NCBI RefSeq assembly: GCF_048773025.1
Contig: NC_133555.1
Coordinates: 60,583,206-60,647,205, forward strand
Length of the DNA: 64,000 nucleotides
DNA from: Camelus bactrianus
Lineage: Eukaryota; Chordata; Mammalia; Artiodactyla; Camelidae
Reading direction: 5' to 3'
How positions within the stretch are numbered: position 1 is the first letter of the stretch; the number at the start of each line of letters is the position of its first letter. The notes under the pieces are model-generated. The model searched no databases. It worked only from the letters and a program-made list of their open reading frames with translations, and was not told the origin of the DNA. Positions 11,009-23,250 of the stretch are shown here, in pieces. The position numbers were made by a program, and so were the translations under genes.

Positions 11009-12035
11009 GAAAAGTAGCATGATGAAATGGAAATAACAAAACCATTATTGCAAATGCAAGAAGAGCCTGAGTTGCAAAGAAGTAAGAAGAAGAAGGCAAG
11101 GAGGACATCAAAATCCTAAAGATGGGAGAGGGTAGCAGGAAATCATAGGTGATTTTAAGCACTATCTTAAGTGATTCACATATATGACTCTGTGATTGAA
11201 GCAAATGGAGTGATGCATGGCCTAATGTGTTTGCAAACAAACAAACAATCAGACAAACAAACAACAAAAGTTTACAGTTGGCTGACATATACAAAACAAC
11301 CATGATTATTCAAAACAAATTCTAAAAGTGATGTCAAGGAACATTCATCACGCAATGACCCAGTATCGCGGCTAGCATGTACTCAAAACACTTGTATTCA
11401 GAACACAGACGAGTGCATTAGTATTCATAGATACTGATCCAGCAGTGCATATCTTGACCCAAACAAAATGACGGTTTTCAACAACAGTGGGTCATAGAAA
11501 GGGATATAGACTTACAAGAATTCCAAAAGGATGAATGAATGCCATATACTAACCTAGGTAGAGAAGAAATGGCATAAGACTATAACAAAGACAATTAGCT
11601 CTGCAAAACTGTACTAAGAGCAAAAGAGACATACAGGAATGTGCACGTTGGGATTGGTTTCATTTCTAGGAATTTCAGCCCCCATGAAAAAAACGGATTC
11701 ATGTTCTGAGAGTGTGGGTGTTTCAGCAGAAAGCAACAGACGGATACGTATTCTGGGTGAATGGATATTACACAAACATGAGTTTCCTGGAGTGGGTCTC
11801 TGTGTACTGTGAAATGTTAGAAAGTTTAAAGAGCTGTCAATCGATAAACTGAACATGGACACACTTCCCTCCGTTTTTACTGTGTATACAGAACTGAAAA
11901 AAAGGAAAGAGGGAAGACAAAAGACCATGGGACCCTTGTTGATATAATCAAATTTCCCTTAGTGACCTCTCGTCTAAAGCAGCCTCTCCCCAACACTGAC
12001 TTAATGCATCAACCACTGTCAATGTCACTTACCGG

Positions 12036-12722
12036 TTGGATTCCAGGTGGAATGTTGGTGTGTACCATGAGGCTTGTTGCGGCTGGTGGGTCCAAGGTAA
12101 CTGGGCAGAGTTCTGTTGGTGGATCAGTGTCATGGAGGGGCTGACGCACTATGTGGAGATTGGCTTAGGTCTTTTGTTCGGGAAGCTGAGTAAGTTCGAG
12201 ATATTGCTGCTGCCCAAAGACCTGAGTTCACGGGTCAGTTTCCAGAATCTGAAAGGGCAGACAGTGGAAGATCTGCCTGTCATCAGCTTACTGGTGAGGC
12301 TCCGAGGTATTTTCAGACTTGCCCACTCCTGTTCACGTCGACTTTATGGGAGACACGAAGAGAAGCTGGCAGAAAAACTGGCTGCATGGATTGAGGAGAT
12401 GTGTGAACACATTCATGAAAGTTGTTCTGCTACAGTGGAGAATATCGGCATGGAGACATCTCTAGAGCATACCAGGCTCGAAAGACATTCATGAGACCTA
12501 CTGAACCTTGGTGATACTGGCAGAAAATTACGGAGAGTCAACGTGACCTTGAGAAAGTTACTCGATTCTCAGCTCCAAGAATGGGTCCAAGATTCCTGAC
12601 GTCTAAAAGAGAAGAGATGGCAGAGATGATAAAAGCGCTCAAGTTCTTGGAAGAGGTCGTGAGATTCCACACATCCCAAGGGGCATTTAAGAATCTTTCA
12701 GACCGAAATGCACCAAGCCCAG
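12036..12722 (+). other. Conserved block with residual coding potential, unit 1
   Basis: One frame is open from 12,036 (first ATG at 12,132) to the stop at 12,494. The predicted C-terminus is acidic and helical (EEKLAEKLAAWIEEMCEHI) and coiled-coil-like. A second frame, 12,581-12,814, reads KREEMAEMIKALKFLEEVVR and crosses a splice-donor-like AG/GTAAGC at 12,723. The protein family is not recognised. It might be a decayed exon of a host gene captured in the repeat, or chance frames in conserved non-coding DNA. Confidence 0.45.
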
Positions 12723-15481
12723 GTAAGCCTACTCCCACGTTTGTGCCTAGCTATCAATCACATGCTCTTCCTTCAACTCCACTCAGGCATCCATTTCAAA
12801 GGATCAGAACCTGAGCTGCAAAGAATCCAGTAGGAGGAGAACAAGCCCCTACTAGATTCAGAGTTCCTCTTCCTTCACACTCGGTGAACAACTGTGAAAT
12901 ATTTAAAGTTCAAATACTCTCAACTGAAATAAATAGGAATTGAACACTTAGCTCACACAAAGAAATGATGACCTTCCCCTAGATTCAGCAAATGCTGGGG
13001 TTATGTATTCTTTGGGCTGAAAGGAGTGTGGGAAGTGTGGGGAATCTTTGACTGAAATTGAATATATATTAGGCCTCAGTTTCTCAAGACAGTACAGGAA
13101 AATATTAGAAGTCAGATAGTGAACTGAACTGTAAAACTCGCCAAACACATTAAAGACACTGGTTATGTGGACCTTCGTTCCCTTCCGTCAAGCCCCGGGT
13201 TCAATATATCTAGGAGGTGCACACTTGGTTGTGTTAAATTGCTTTACCTAATATGATCGGATGATTAAGACTTCTCAGCACTGATAGAAGAACACCTGGT
13301 TCTCAATACCCTAGCATAGCTGCAGCAGGTTTCACATAGTTAAATGTCTCTAGGTGCTTTTGGAATCAAGCCTAAATGTGTATATTCTATTTAGATAGTC
13401 TTGTATATTCCTACAGAGGAATGTTACCCCTTGAAATGCCAACATTGCCTAGTATGTGTCATTGGGAGCAAAGGGCACCACATGCACAAGGGAAACCCAG
13501 GTTGGGGGTTAATTCATGGTTCCAATAGGTATTTCATTGTTCCATTTGTTGTTGGAGGCTTCAAGAGAAAAGAGTTGGCATGTCCCCTTCAAACATTTGG
13601 ACTGCTATTTTACATTGAGTCTGTCAGTTTTTTTCTTAGAGATGACAAAATGTTAAAGGAATTGTCAACTCTGGCTTCTAGGTTGATTTGGTAATTTTCA
13701 AATACTAACTTCAATTTCATATAAATACCAAAACACGTAAATTGATACTATAAACCTTCTTAAAGCCTGCAACTGCCTTATCAACATAATGTCAAAGCTG
13801 GAGTCTTCGGACAAATTTTCCGACCATGGCTGTAAAGAAAACGGAGTGAATCAAATATCAAAATTCTGTGAATTATTTGTGGAAAGTGTTGATTTATCAA
13901 TGCCCAGTAGGCAGAGAACCACTGCAAACTGTTCTCACTAGCTACCATACACAAAATATTGTAAACATCCAATCAAACAGACCTTGGCACAGGACACTTG
14001 CCTAAGAGTGGTCTGTTACTTCCAAAGACAGGATGAGGCGTCAGAAATCCTGGTAGCAGGAAAAGGCAAAGTAGAGAATGGAAACCAGTGCAGGATCTAA
14101 CCTCTGGTAATGGAGCATCAAAGGTGAAACTCTGTTTTCCTTGGAAGCACACCCTCAAGCGGGCAGCAGGATTGAAGGTGATGCGCTGAGAGTTAGAAGA
14201 ATGCACAGCAGATGCTTGGCTGACAGAACTCAAAGAAATCAGCTCAAAATATCCCCACAATTGAATCTGAGACCAAGATCCGAGCTGCCAAATCTGAGCT
14301 AGCAGAGGCAGCGGAAAAAGTGGGATAGGGCTACGGATGATGCCTCTCATATAACTCAGGGATCTAGAGTGCGTTGTGGGTTTTGGTGGGTACATTCAAG
14401 AGAGCAAAGAGAACTGTGAACTCAGGGAGACAGCCACAGCACTGGCGCGTGAGGTTGAGTTTATCGATATGTCCAATGGCCACATCCACTGCATCTGCAG
14501 GACCAGGGTCCAATTTGACATTTTGCCAATAGAGCAAGTGTGGGGCTCAATCAGAGGTATCATGCATCTGGACTGAGGGTTCCAGTGGGCGTTGGGTTTG
14601 AAATCAGTACTAAAATATTTAGGATCTGCTACATTCATAACCTGGATTGGGATTACACTCTGGTTTTAGGCAGACGATGCAGAACAGCTCTGTGGTTGCC
14701 TTCGTGAACCCATAACTCAAGAATGAGAGAACTAGGAAGAGTGGTCAAAGTCCACAACATGAGAAGATGAAGCATTTCTTACAGCATTATCACCCAAATG
14801 CAGATGCTACATTTTGGACAGCACTGACAGGTTACTGCACCAAGGAAAGATAGGTCGGTCTGCGGGATCATCCCAGCAGGCCCTGAAGTATGACATCCAT
14901 ACATATGCTTCCACTGGTGTTTCTGTAGACAGAGAAGCTCTGGGAAGAACTGGTAACATTGGGACCTTCCCATGGCAGTAGAAACAACAAACGCACTCTA
15001 AGCAGGCTGATTTGGAGACACATCAAAATAACATACAGTAGAATGCACAGCTGAAAACCTGTAGAAGCTTCATTTCCACTAGAGGAAGAGCCCTATGCCC
15101 TTTCAGAATTGTGAGATTAGTGTAATAATTATGAGGATCTACTAAGTGAAACAGTATGGTGTGTTCATCACAACAAAGGCAACACCAGGATTTAGAGATA
15201 TACAAGACAACAAACACAGGAACAGGGCATGGCATCAAGGACTAGGGAAAATTGTCCTCACAGAAATACCATGAAATTGCGTACAACAAAGTGTCTAAAG
15301 TTTGCACTTAAACAAGCCCTATGATACTATATTAGATAAAAGATAGTACCTGACCTGTAGAATAAAAGAAGTATAGTAAAAGAAACAGGAAATACAATTT
15401 TCAGTTCAAAGATATTGAAGGACCAAAAAATAAGCTTTCAAACATCTAGACGGCAAAACGTTACCAGAGCAAGCTCTGAAA

Positions 15482-16272
15482 ATTGAGGTGAGGAAAACAC
15501 TGATGAACCACAGTGCCTCAGAATCACAAAAGGCAGAATACCAGAAATGGGGAAGAGAAAATCTAAACATGAACCCAATAGTATTAGAAAACCCAAAGGA
15601 TGAGATAAAAACTTGGCTAAAGTCAATCCTAAGCAGGCTATTTAATGCAGAGGGACTCGTGAATAGCTGTGAGGACAGGGGAACAGAAATCCCTCCATCA
15701 AATAAGACACAGAAAAGCAAGTGCAAACCAAAGCTAACATCACTGTTGAATCCTGGGTTAAGACAAAGCATGTAAGAATACGATATAGGATTGCAAAATG
15801 GAAAAGCAAGAGATAAAATAATAAATTCTGAAAAGGAATTAGTAGAAAAATCAGAATGAAACTTGCTGAAAGCCAAGAAAGTATCATCTAAACGAATTCA
15901 GGATGTACACATCGTCCAAAAGAGGTGGAAAACCAATAGACCAACAAGCAGCTGTAGAATTCAAATAAACAAATTTCATGATCATCCCAGTGATGTAAAA
16001 TGCACCTCGAGGAAAGCAACATAGTCACAACAGAACCTCCAGAGGGGTTTCAGCTGATATCTCGGCAGAAATTTTGCAGCACGGGGAAGAGGGCCAAGAC
16101 ATAGATAATATCCTGAATGAGAAAAAGCTGCAATCTAGGGTAGCCTATGCCAAATGACCGCCGTTTATAACAACGGCAGAGCTAGGGAATTTCACTGACA
16201 GGCAAACCTTAAAAGAATTCAGCAGTTACATAGTGATCCTAAAACAAAAATTGAGAATCCTACCCTGAGTAG
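15482..16272 (+). mobile_element. LINE-1 ORF1 remnant, unit 2
   Basis: The usual first ATG is mutated (ATTGAGGTG), so the frame is readable from an internal ATG at 15,488. It stays open for 95 codons, with a frame change at Pro-Pro-Ser-Asn-Lys. The C-terminal part near 16,030-16,260 keeps the TDRQTLKEF-type motif of the L1 ORF1 C-terminal domain. Confidence 0.8.
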
Positions 16273-17301
16273 AAAAGTAGCAAGATAAAATGGAAATAAC
16301 AAAACCATTATTGCAAATGCAAGAAGAGCCTGAGTTGCAAAGAAGTAAGAAGAAGAAGGCAAGGAGGAAATCAAAATCCTAAAGATGGGAGAGGGTAGCA
16401 GGAAATCATAGGTGATTTTAAGCACTATCTTAAGTGAATCAGCTTACATGACTGTCTGTCTGAAAGCAAAAGGAGAGATGCATGGCCTAATGTGTTTGCA
16501 AAACAAACAATCAGACAAACAAACAAACACCAAAAGGTTACAATTGGTTGACATATACCAGACATCCATGATTATTCAAGACAAAATACTCAAAATGATG
16601 TCAAGGTTCATTCAGCACGCATCGAACTATTATCTGTGTTAAAATGTACTCAACAAACTTGTATTCCGAAAACGCACGCGTGCATTACTATTCATAGATA
16701 CTGATCCAGAAGTGCATATCGTGAGCCATTCCAAATGACGGTTTTGAATAAGGGTGGGTCATAGAACTGGATATAGACTTACAAGTATTCCAAAAGGATG
16801 AACGAATGCCTAATTCTACCCTACGTAGAGAAGAAATGGCATAAGCCTATAACAAAGACAAGTAGCTCTGCAAAAGTGAACTAAGTGCAAAAGAGACAGA
16901 CAGGAAAGTGCACGTTAGGATTGGTTTCATTTTTAGGAATTTCAGCCCCCATGAAACAAATGGATCCATGTTCTGAGAGTGTGGGTGTTTCAGCCGAAAG
17001 CAACAGATGGATATGTAATCTGGGTGAATAATATGACACAAACTTGAGTTTCCTTGAGTGGGTCTATGTGAACAGTGAACTGTTAGAAAGTTTAAATAGG
17101 TGTGAATCCATAAACTGATCATGGACACTCTTCCCTCCGTTTTTACTGTGTATACAAATATGAACAAAAGGAAAGTGAAGAGAAAATGACCATGGGACCA
17201 TTCTGGATAGAATCACATTTCCCTTAGGAAACTCTCGTCTAATGAAGCATCACCCCCAACAATAACTTGATGCATCAATCACTGGGGATGGCAGTTACCG
17301 G

Positions 17302-17986
17302 TTGGATTCCAGGTGGAATGTTGCTGTATACCACGAGGCTTGTTGCGGCTGGTGGATCCAATGTAACTGGGCAGAATTCTGTGGGTGGATCAGTTTGATG
17401 GTGGGTCTGCTGACCTATGTGGAGATTGGCTTAGGTCTTTTTTCCGGGAAGCTGAGTAAGTTCGAAATACTGCTGCTGCCCAAAGACCTGAGATCACGGG
17501 TCAGTTTCCAGAATCTGGAAGGGCAGACAGTGGAAGATCTGCCTGTCATCAGCTTACTGGTGAGGCTCCGAAATATTTTCAGACTTGCCCAGTCTTGTGA
17601 CGTCGACTGTATGGGAGACACGAAGAGAAGCTGGCAGAAAAATTGGCTGCAAGAATTGAGGGGATGTGTGAACACATTGATGAAAGTTGTTCTGCTACAG
17701 TGGAGAATATCGGCATGGAGATATCTCTAGAGCATACCAGGCTCGAAAGACATTCATGAGACCTACTGAACCTCGGTGATACTGCAGAAACATACGGAGA
17801 GGCAACGTGAACTTGAGAAATTTACTCGATTCTCAGCTCCAAGAACGGGTCCAATATTCCTGACGTCTAAAACAGAAGAGATGGCAGAGATGATAAAAGC
17901 GCTCATGTTCTTGGAAGAGGTCGTGAGAATCCACACATCCCAAGGGGCATTTCAGTATCATTCAGGCCAAAATGCACCAAGCCCAG
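17302..17986 (+). other. Conserved block, unit 2
   Basis: The frame is open for 142 codons but shifts at the CDVDCMGDTKRSW stretch, so the helical C-terminus seen in units 1 and 4 is read in another frame. The donor-like GTAAGC at 17,987 is kept. Confidence 0.45.
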
Positions 17987-19599
17987 GTAAGCCTATTCCC
18001 AGGTTTGTGCCTAGCTATCAATCACATTCTCTTCCCTCCACTCCACTCAGGCATCCATTTCAAAGGATCACAACTGAGCTGAAATGAATCCAGTAAGAGG
18101 AGAGCAAGCCCATACAAGAATCAGATTTCCTCCTTCTTCACACACGGTGAACAACAGTGAACTCCATAAAGGTCAAATACTCTCGAATAAAATAGATAGG
18201 AATTGAATACTTAGCTCACACAATGAAATGATGACCTTCCCCTAGATTCAGGAAATCCTGGTGTTATGTATCTTTGGGCTGAAAACAGTGTGGGAAGTGA
18301 GGGGAATTTTGAATGAACTTTTATATGTATTAGGCCTCAGTTTTTCAAGACAGTACAGGAAAATATTAGAAGTCAGATAGTGAACTGAAATGTAAAAGTC
18401 GCCAAACACATTAAAGACACTGGTTATGTGGACAGTCATTCACTACCTTCAAGCCACGGGTGCACTATATCTTGGAGGTGCAGGCTTGGTTTTGTTAAAT
18501 TGCTTTCCCCAACATGATCGGATGATTAAGCCTTCTCAGCACTGATAGAAGAGCACCTGGTTCTCAATAGCCTAGCATAGCTGCAGCAGGTTTCTCATAG
18601 TTAAATGCCTCTAGGTGCTTTTGGAATCAAGCCAAAATCTATATATTCTGTTTAGTTTTTCTTGTATATTCCTAGAGAGGAATGCTACCCCTTGAAATGC
18701 CAACATTGCCTAGTATGTGTCATTGGGAGTAAAGTGCATCAGGTGCAAAGGGAAACCCAGAATGGGGGTTATTTCATGGTTCCAATAGGTATTTCATTCT
18801 TCCTTTTGTTGTTGGAGGCTTCAAGAGAAAAGAGTTGGCATGTCCCCTTCAAACTTTTGGACAGCTATTTTACATTGAGACTGTCTGTTTTACCTTAGAG
18901 CTGACAAAATCTTACAGAAATTGTCAAGTCTGGCTTCTAGGTTGATTTGGTAATTTTCAAAAACTAAATTCACTTTCATATAAATCCCAAAACATGTAAA
19001 TTGATACTGTTAACTTTCTTAAAGACTGCAACTGCCTTGTCAACATAAGGTCAAAGCTGGAGTCTTCGGAAAAACACTCCAACGATGGCTGTAAAAAAAC
19101 GGAGCGAAACAAATATCCAATTTCTGTGAATTATTTGTGAAAAGTGTTGATTTGTCGATGCCCAGTAGGAAGAGAACCAGTGCAAACTGCTCTCACTAGC
19201 TACCATACACAAAACATTGTAAACATACAATCAACCAGCCCTTGGCAAGGACACTTTCCGAAGAGTGGTCTGTTACTTCCAAAGACAGGATGAGGCCTCA
19301 GGAAAACCGGAAGCAGGAAAAGGCAAAGTAGAGAATGGAAACCAGTGCAGGATCTGACCTCTGGTAATGGAGCAACAAAGGTGAAACTCTGTTTTACTTG
19401 GAAGCACACTCTCAAGCTGGCAGCAGGCATGGGATTGAATGTGATGCGCTGAGTAGTAGCAGAGTGCATAGCAGAAGCTTGGCTGACAGAACTCAAAGAA
19501 ATCAGCTCAAAATATCCCCACAATTCAATCTGAGACCAAGATCCGAGCTGCCAAATCTGAGCTAGCAGAGGCAGCGGAAAAAGCGGGATAGGGCTATGG

Positions 19600-19839
19600 A
19601 TGATGGCTCTCGCACAACTCAGGGATCCAGAGTGCGTTGTGGATTCTGGTGGGTACTTTCAAGAGAGCAAAGTGAACTGTGACCTCAGTGAGACAGCAAC
19701 CGCACTGGCGCATGAGGTTGAGTTTATCGATATGTCCTATTGCCACATCCACTGCATCTGCAGGACCAGGGTCCAATTTGACATTTTGCCAATAGAGCAC
19801 GTGTGGGGCTCAATCAGAGGTGTCATGCATCTGGACTGA
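19600..19839 (+). other. Recurrent 79-codon frame, unit 3
   Basis: Same start and stop as the unit 1 frame. A few replacements are present, for example Tyr-Cys-His for Tyr-Gly-His before the Cys motif. Confidence 0.3.
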
Positions 19840-20744
19840 GGGTTCCTGGGGGCGTTGGGTTTGAAATCAGTATTAAAAGATTTAGGATCTGCTACATTCA
19901 TAACCTGGATTGGGATTACAGTCTGGTTTGTGGCAGAGGATGCAGAACAGCTCTGTGGTTGCCTTCTTGAACCCATAACTCAAGAATGAGAGAATTAGGA
20001 AGAGTGGTCAAAGTCCACAGCATGAGAAGATGAAGCATTTCTTACAGCATTATCACCCAAATGCAGATGCTACATTTTGGACAGCACTGACAGGGTACTG
20101 CACCGAGGACACAAAGGTCGGTCTGCGGGATCATCCCAGCAGGCCCTGAAGTATGACATCCATACATATGCTTCCACTGGTGTTTCTGTAGACAGAGAAG
20201 CTCTGGGAAGAACTGGTAACATTGGGATATTCCCGTGGCAGGAGAAAGTACAAGCGCACTCTACGTTGGCTGTTTTGCAGACACTTCAAAATGACATACA
20301 GAAGAATGCAGAGCTGAAAACCTACAGAATCTTCATTTCCACTAGAGGAAGTGCCCTGTGCACTTACAGAATTGTGAGATTAGTGTAATAAAAATGAGGT
20401 CCTACTAACTGAAACAGTGTGGTTTGTTCATCACAACAAATGCAACACCAGGATTTAGAGATATACCAGACAACATACACAGGAACAGGGCATGGCATAA
20501 AGGTCTAGGTAAAATTGACCTCACAAAAATACTATGGAATTGCGTACACCAAAGAGTCTAAATTTGCACATAACCAAGACCTATAAGTCTATATTAAATA
20601 CATGATATTACCTGACCTGTAGAGTAAAAGAAGTATAGTAAAAGAAACAGGAAGTACCATTTTAAGTTCCAAAGAGGTTGAAGGCCCAAAAAATAAGCTT
20701 TCAAACAACTAGAAGGCAAAACGATACCAGAGCAAGCTCTGAAG

Positions 20745-21533
20745 TTGGAGGTGAGGAAAACACTGATGAACCACAGTGCCTCAGAATCACAAAAGGCAGA
20801 AAACCAGAAAGGGGAAGAGAAACTCTTAAGAAGAACCATATAGTATCAGAAAACCCAATGGATGATATAAAAACTGGGCTAAAGTCAATCCTAAGCAGAC
20901 TATATAATGCAGAGATACTCGTGAATGACTGTGAGGACAGGGGAACAGAAATCCATCAATCAGAAGAAGACACAGAAAAGCAAGAGCAAACCAACGCTAA
21001 CATCAATGTTGAATCCTGGGTAAGAAAAAGCAGGTAAGAATAGGAATCATAGGATTCCCAAATGGAAAAGCAAGAGATAAAATAATAAATTCTGAAAAGG
21101 AATTTGTAGAAAAATCAGAATGAAACTTGCTGAAAGCCAAGAAATTGTCATCTATAAAAATTCAGGAAGTACACAGCATCCAAAAGAGGTGGAATACAAA
21201 TAGACTAACAAGCAGCTGTAGAATTCAAATAAACAAATTTCATGATCATCCCAGTGATGTAAAATGCACTTCGAGGAAAGCAACTTAGTCACAACATAAC
21301 CTCCAGAGGGGTTTCAGCTGATATCTCGGCAGAAATTTTGCAGCACGGGAGGAGTGCCAGGACATAGACCATATCCTGAATGAGAAAAAGCTGCAATCTA
21401 GTGTAGCCTATGCCAAATGACCGCCGTTTATAACAACGGCAGAGCTAGGGAATTTCACTGACAGGCAAATCTTAAAAGAATTTAGCAGTTTGAAACTGAT
21501 CCTAAAACAAAAATTGAGAATCCTACCCTGAGG
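20745..21533 (+). mobile_element. LINE-1 ORF1 remnant, unit 3
   Basis: The longest sense frame of this region in the array is here: 20,678-21,037, 119 codons. It begins in a different frame upstream and enters the ORF1 frame through a small indel at the RKPERGRETL stretch. It ends soon after the Val-Glu-Ser-Trp-Val motif that precedes the RRM. Confidence 0.8.
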
Positions 21534-22562
21534 AGAAAAGTAACAAGATGAAATGGAAATAACAAATCCATTATTGCAAATGCAAGAAGAGCCTGAGTTG
21601 CAAAGAAGTAAGATGAAGAAGGCAAGGAGGACATCAAAATCATAAAGATGGGAGAGGGTAGCAGGAAATCATAGGTGATTTTAAGCACTATATTAAGTGA
21701 ATCAGATTACATGACTGTCTGAACCAAAACGAGAGATGCATGGCCTAATGTGTTTGCGAAACAAACAATCACACAAACAAACAAACACCAAAAGATTACA
21801 ATTGGCTGACATATACCAAACAACCATGATTATTCAAGACAAATTACTCAAAATGATGTCAAGGTTCATTCAGCACGCATCGAACTATTATCGCTGTTAC
21901 CATGTACTCAACAAACTTGTATTCCGAAAACAGACGCGTGCATTACTATTCATAGATACTGATCCAGAAGTGCATATCTTGAGCCAACCCATATGACGGT
22001 TTTGAATAAGAGTGGGTCATAGAAAGGGATATAGACTTAGAAGTCTTCCAACAGGATGAATGAATTACTAATTCTACCCTACATAGAGAAAAAATGGCAT
22101 AAGCCTATAACAAAGACAAGTAGCTCTGCAAAACTGTACTAAGAGCAAAAGAGACAGACAGGAAAGTGCACGTTGGGTTTGGTTTCATTTCTAGGAATTT
22201 CAGCCCCCATGAAACAAATGGATCCATGTTCTGAAAGTGTGGGTTTTTCAGCAGAAAGCAACAGACGTATATGTAATCTGGGTGAATGGATATTACACAA
22301 ACATGAGTTTCCTTGAGTGGGTCTCCATGTACTGAGAACTATTAGAAAGTTTAAATACGTGTGAATCCATAAACTGATCATGGACACTATTCCCTCCATT
22401 TGTACTGTGTATACAGATATGAACAAAAGGAAAGAGGGAAGAGAAAAGGACAATGGGACCCTTCTGGATAGAATCAAATTTAACTTAGGAAACTCTCGTC
22501 AAATGCAGCATCACCCCCAACACTGACTTGATGCATCAACCACTGGTCATGGCAGTTACAGG

Positions 22563-23250
22563 TTGGATTCCAGGTGGACTGATGGTGTGTACCACGAGGC
22601 TTGTTGCGGCTGGTGGATCCAAGGTAACTGGGCAGAATTCTGTGGGTGGATCAGTTTGATGGTGGGTCTGCTGCCCTATGTGGAGATTGGCTTAGTTCTT
22701 TTGTTCGTGAAGCTGAGTAAGTTCGAGATACTGCTGCTGCCCAAAGACCTGAGATCACGGGTCAGTTTGCAGAATCTGAAAGGGCAGACAGTGGAAGATC
22801 TGCCTGTCATCAGCTTACTGGTGATGCTCCGAGGTATTTTCAGACTTGCCCAGTCCTGTTGACGTCGACTTTATGGGAGACACGTAGAGAAGCTGGCTGA
22901 AACACTGGCTGCATGGATTGAGGAGATGTGCGAAAACATTGATGAAAGTTGTTCTGCTACAGTGGAGAATATCGGCATGGAGACATCTCTAGAGCATACC
23001 AGGCTCGAAAGACAGTCATGAGACCTACTGAACCTCGCTGATTCTGGCAGAAACATAAGGAGAGTCAACGTGCCCTTCAGAAAGTAACTCGATTCTCAGC
23101 TCCAAGAACGGGTCCAAGATTCCTGAAGTCTAAAAGAGAAGAGATGGCAGAGATGAAAAAAATCACTCATGTTCTAGGAAGAAGTCGTGAGAATCCACAC
23201 ATCCCAAGGGGTATATACGAATCATTCAGACCGAAATGCACCAAGCCCAG
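22563..23250 (+). other. Conserved block, unit 3
   Basis: The frame stops after Leu-Ala-Gln-Ser-Cys at a TGA (22,860-22,862), the state found in most units. Donor-like GTAAGC follows at 23,251. An extra A run near 23,156 breaks the EMAEM-type helix frame. Confidence 0.42.

Larger units (their letters stand above)
8522..13799 (+). repeat. Array unit 1 (left edge unit)
   Basis: The first about 3.5 kb shares older variants with units 9-10, such as AGCACAAAATAT in the 5' segment and ACCCAGTAT near 11,360, where interior units read CGAACTATTAT. From about 12,158 onward it becomes almost identical to unit 4. This mosaic suggests that its tail was overwritten by gene conversion or unequal exchange with the interior. 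Confidence 0.93.
13800..19058 (+). repeat. Array unit 2
   Basis: The shortest full unit, 5,259 bp. Its beginning shares private changes with the start of unit 5 (29,597 onward): a deletion in the GGCAGCAGGATTG stretch near 14,162 and the variant AATGCCCA instead of GATGCCCA. This places units 2 and 5 in one subgroup for the 5' segment. Confidence 0.93.

Noticed and set aside
13401-13694. A recurrent 97-codon frame in unit tails (also 39,733 and 45,113)
   Set aside because: It begins with TTG, not ATG. Units 3 and 5 carry a stop at the same start region, and no domain is recognised.
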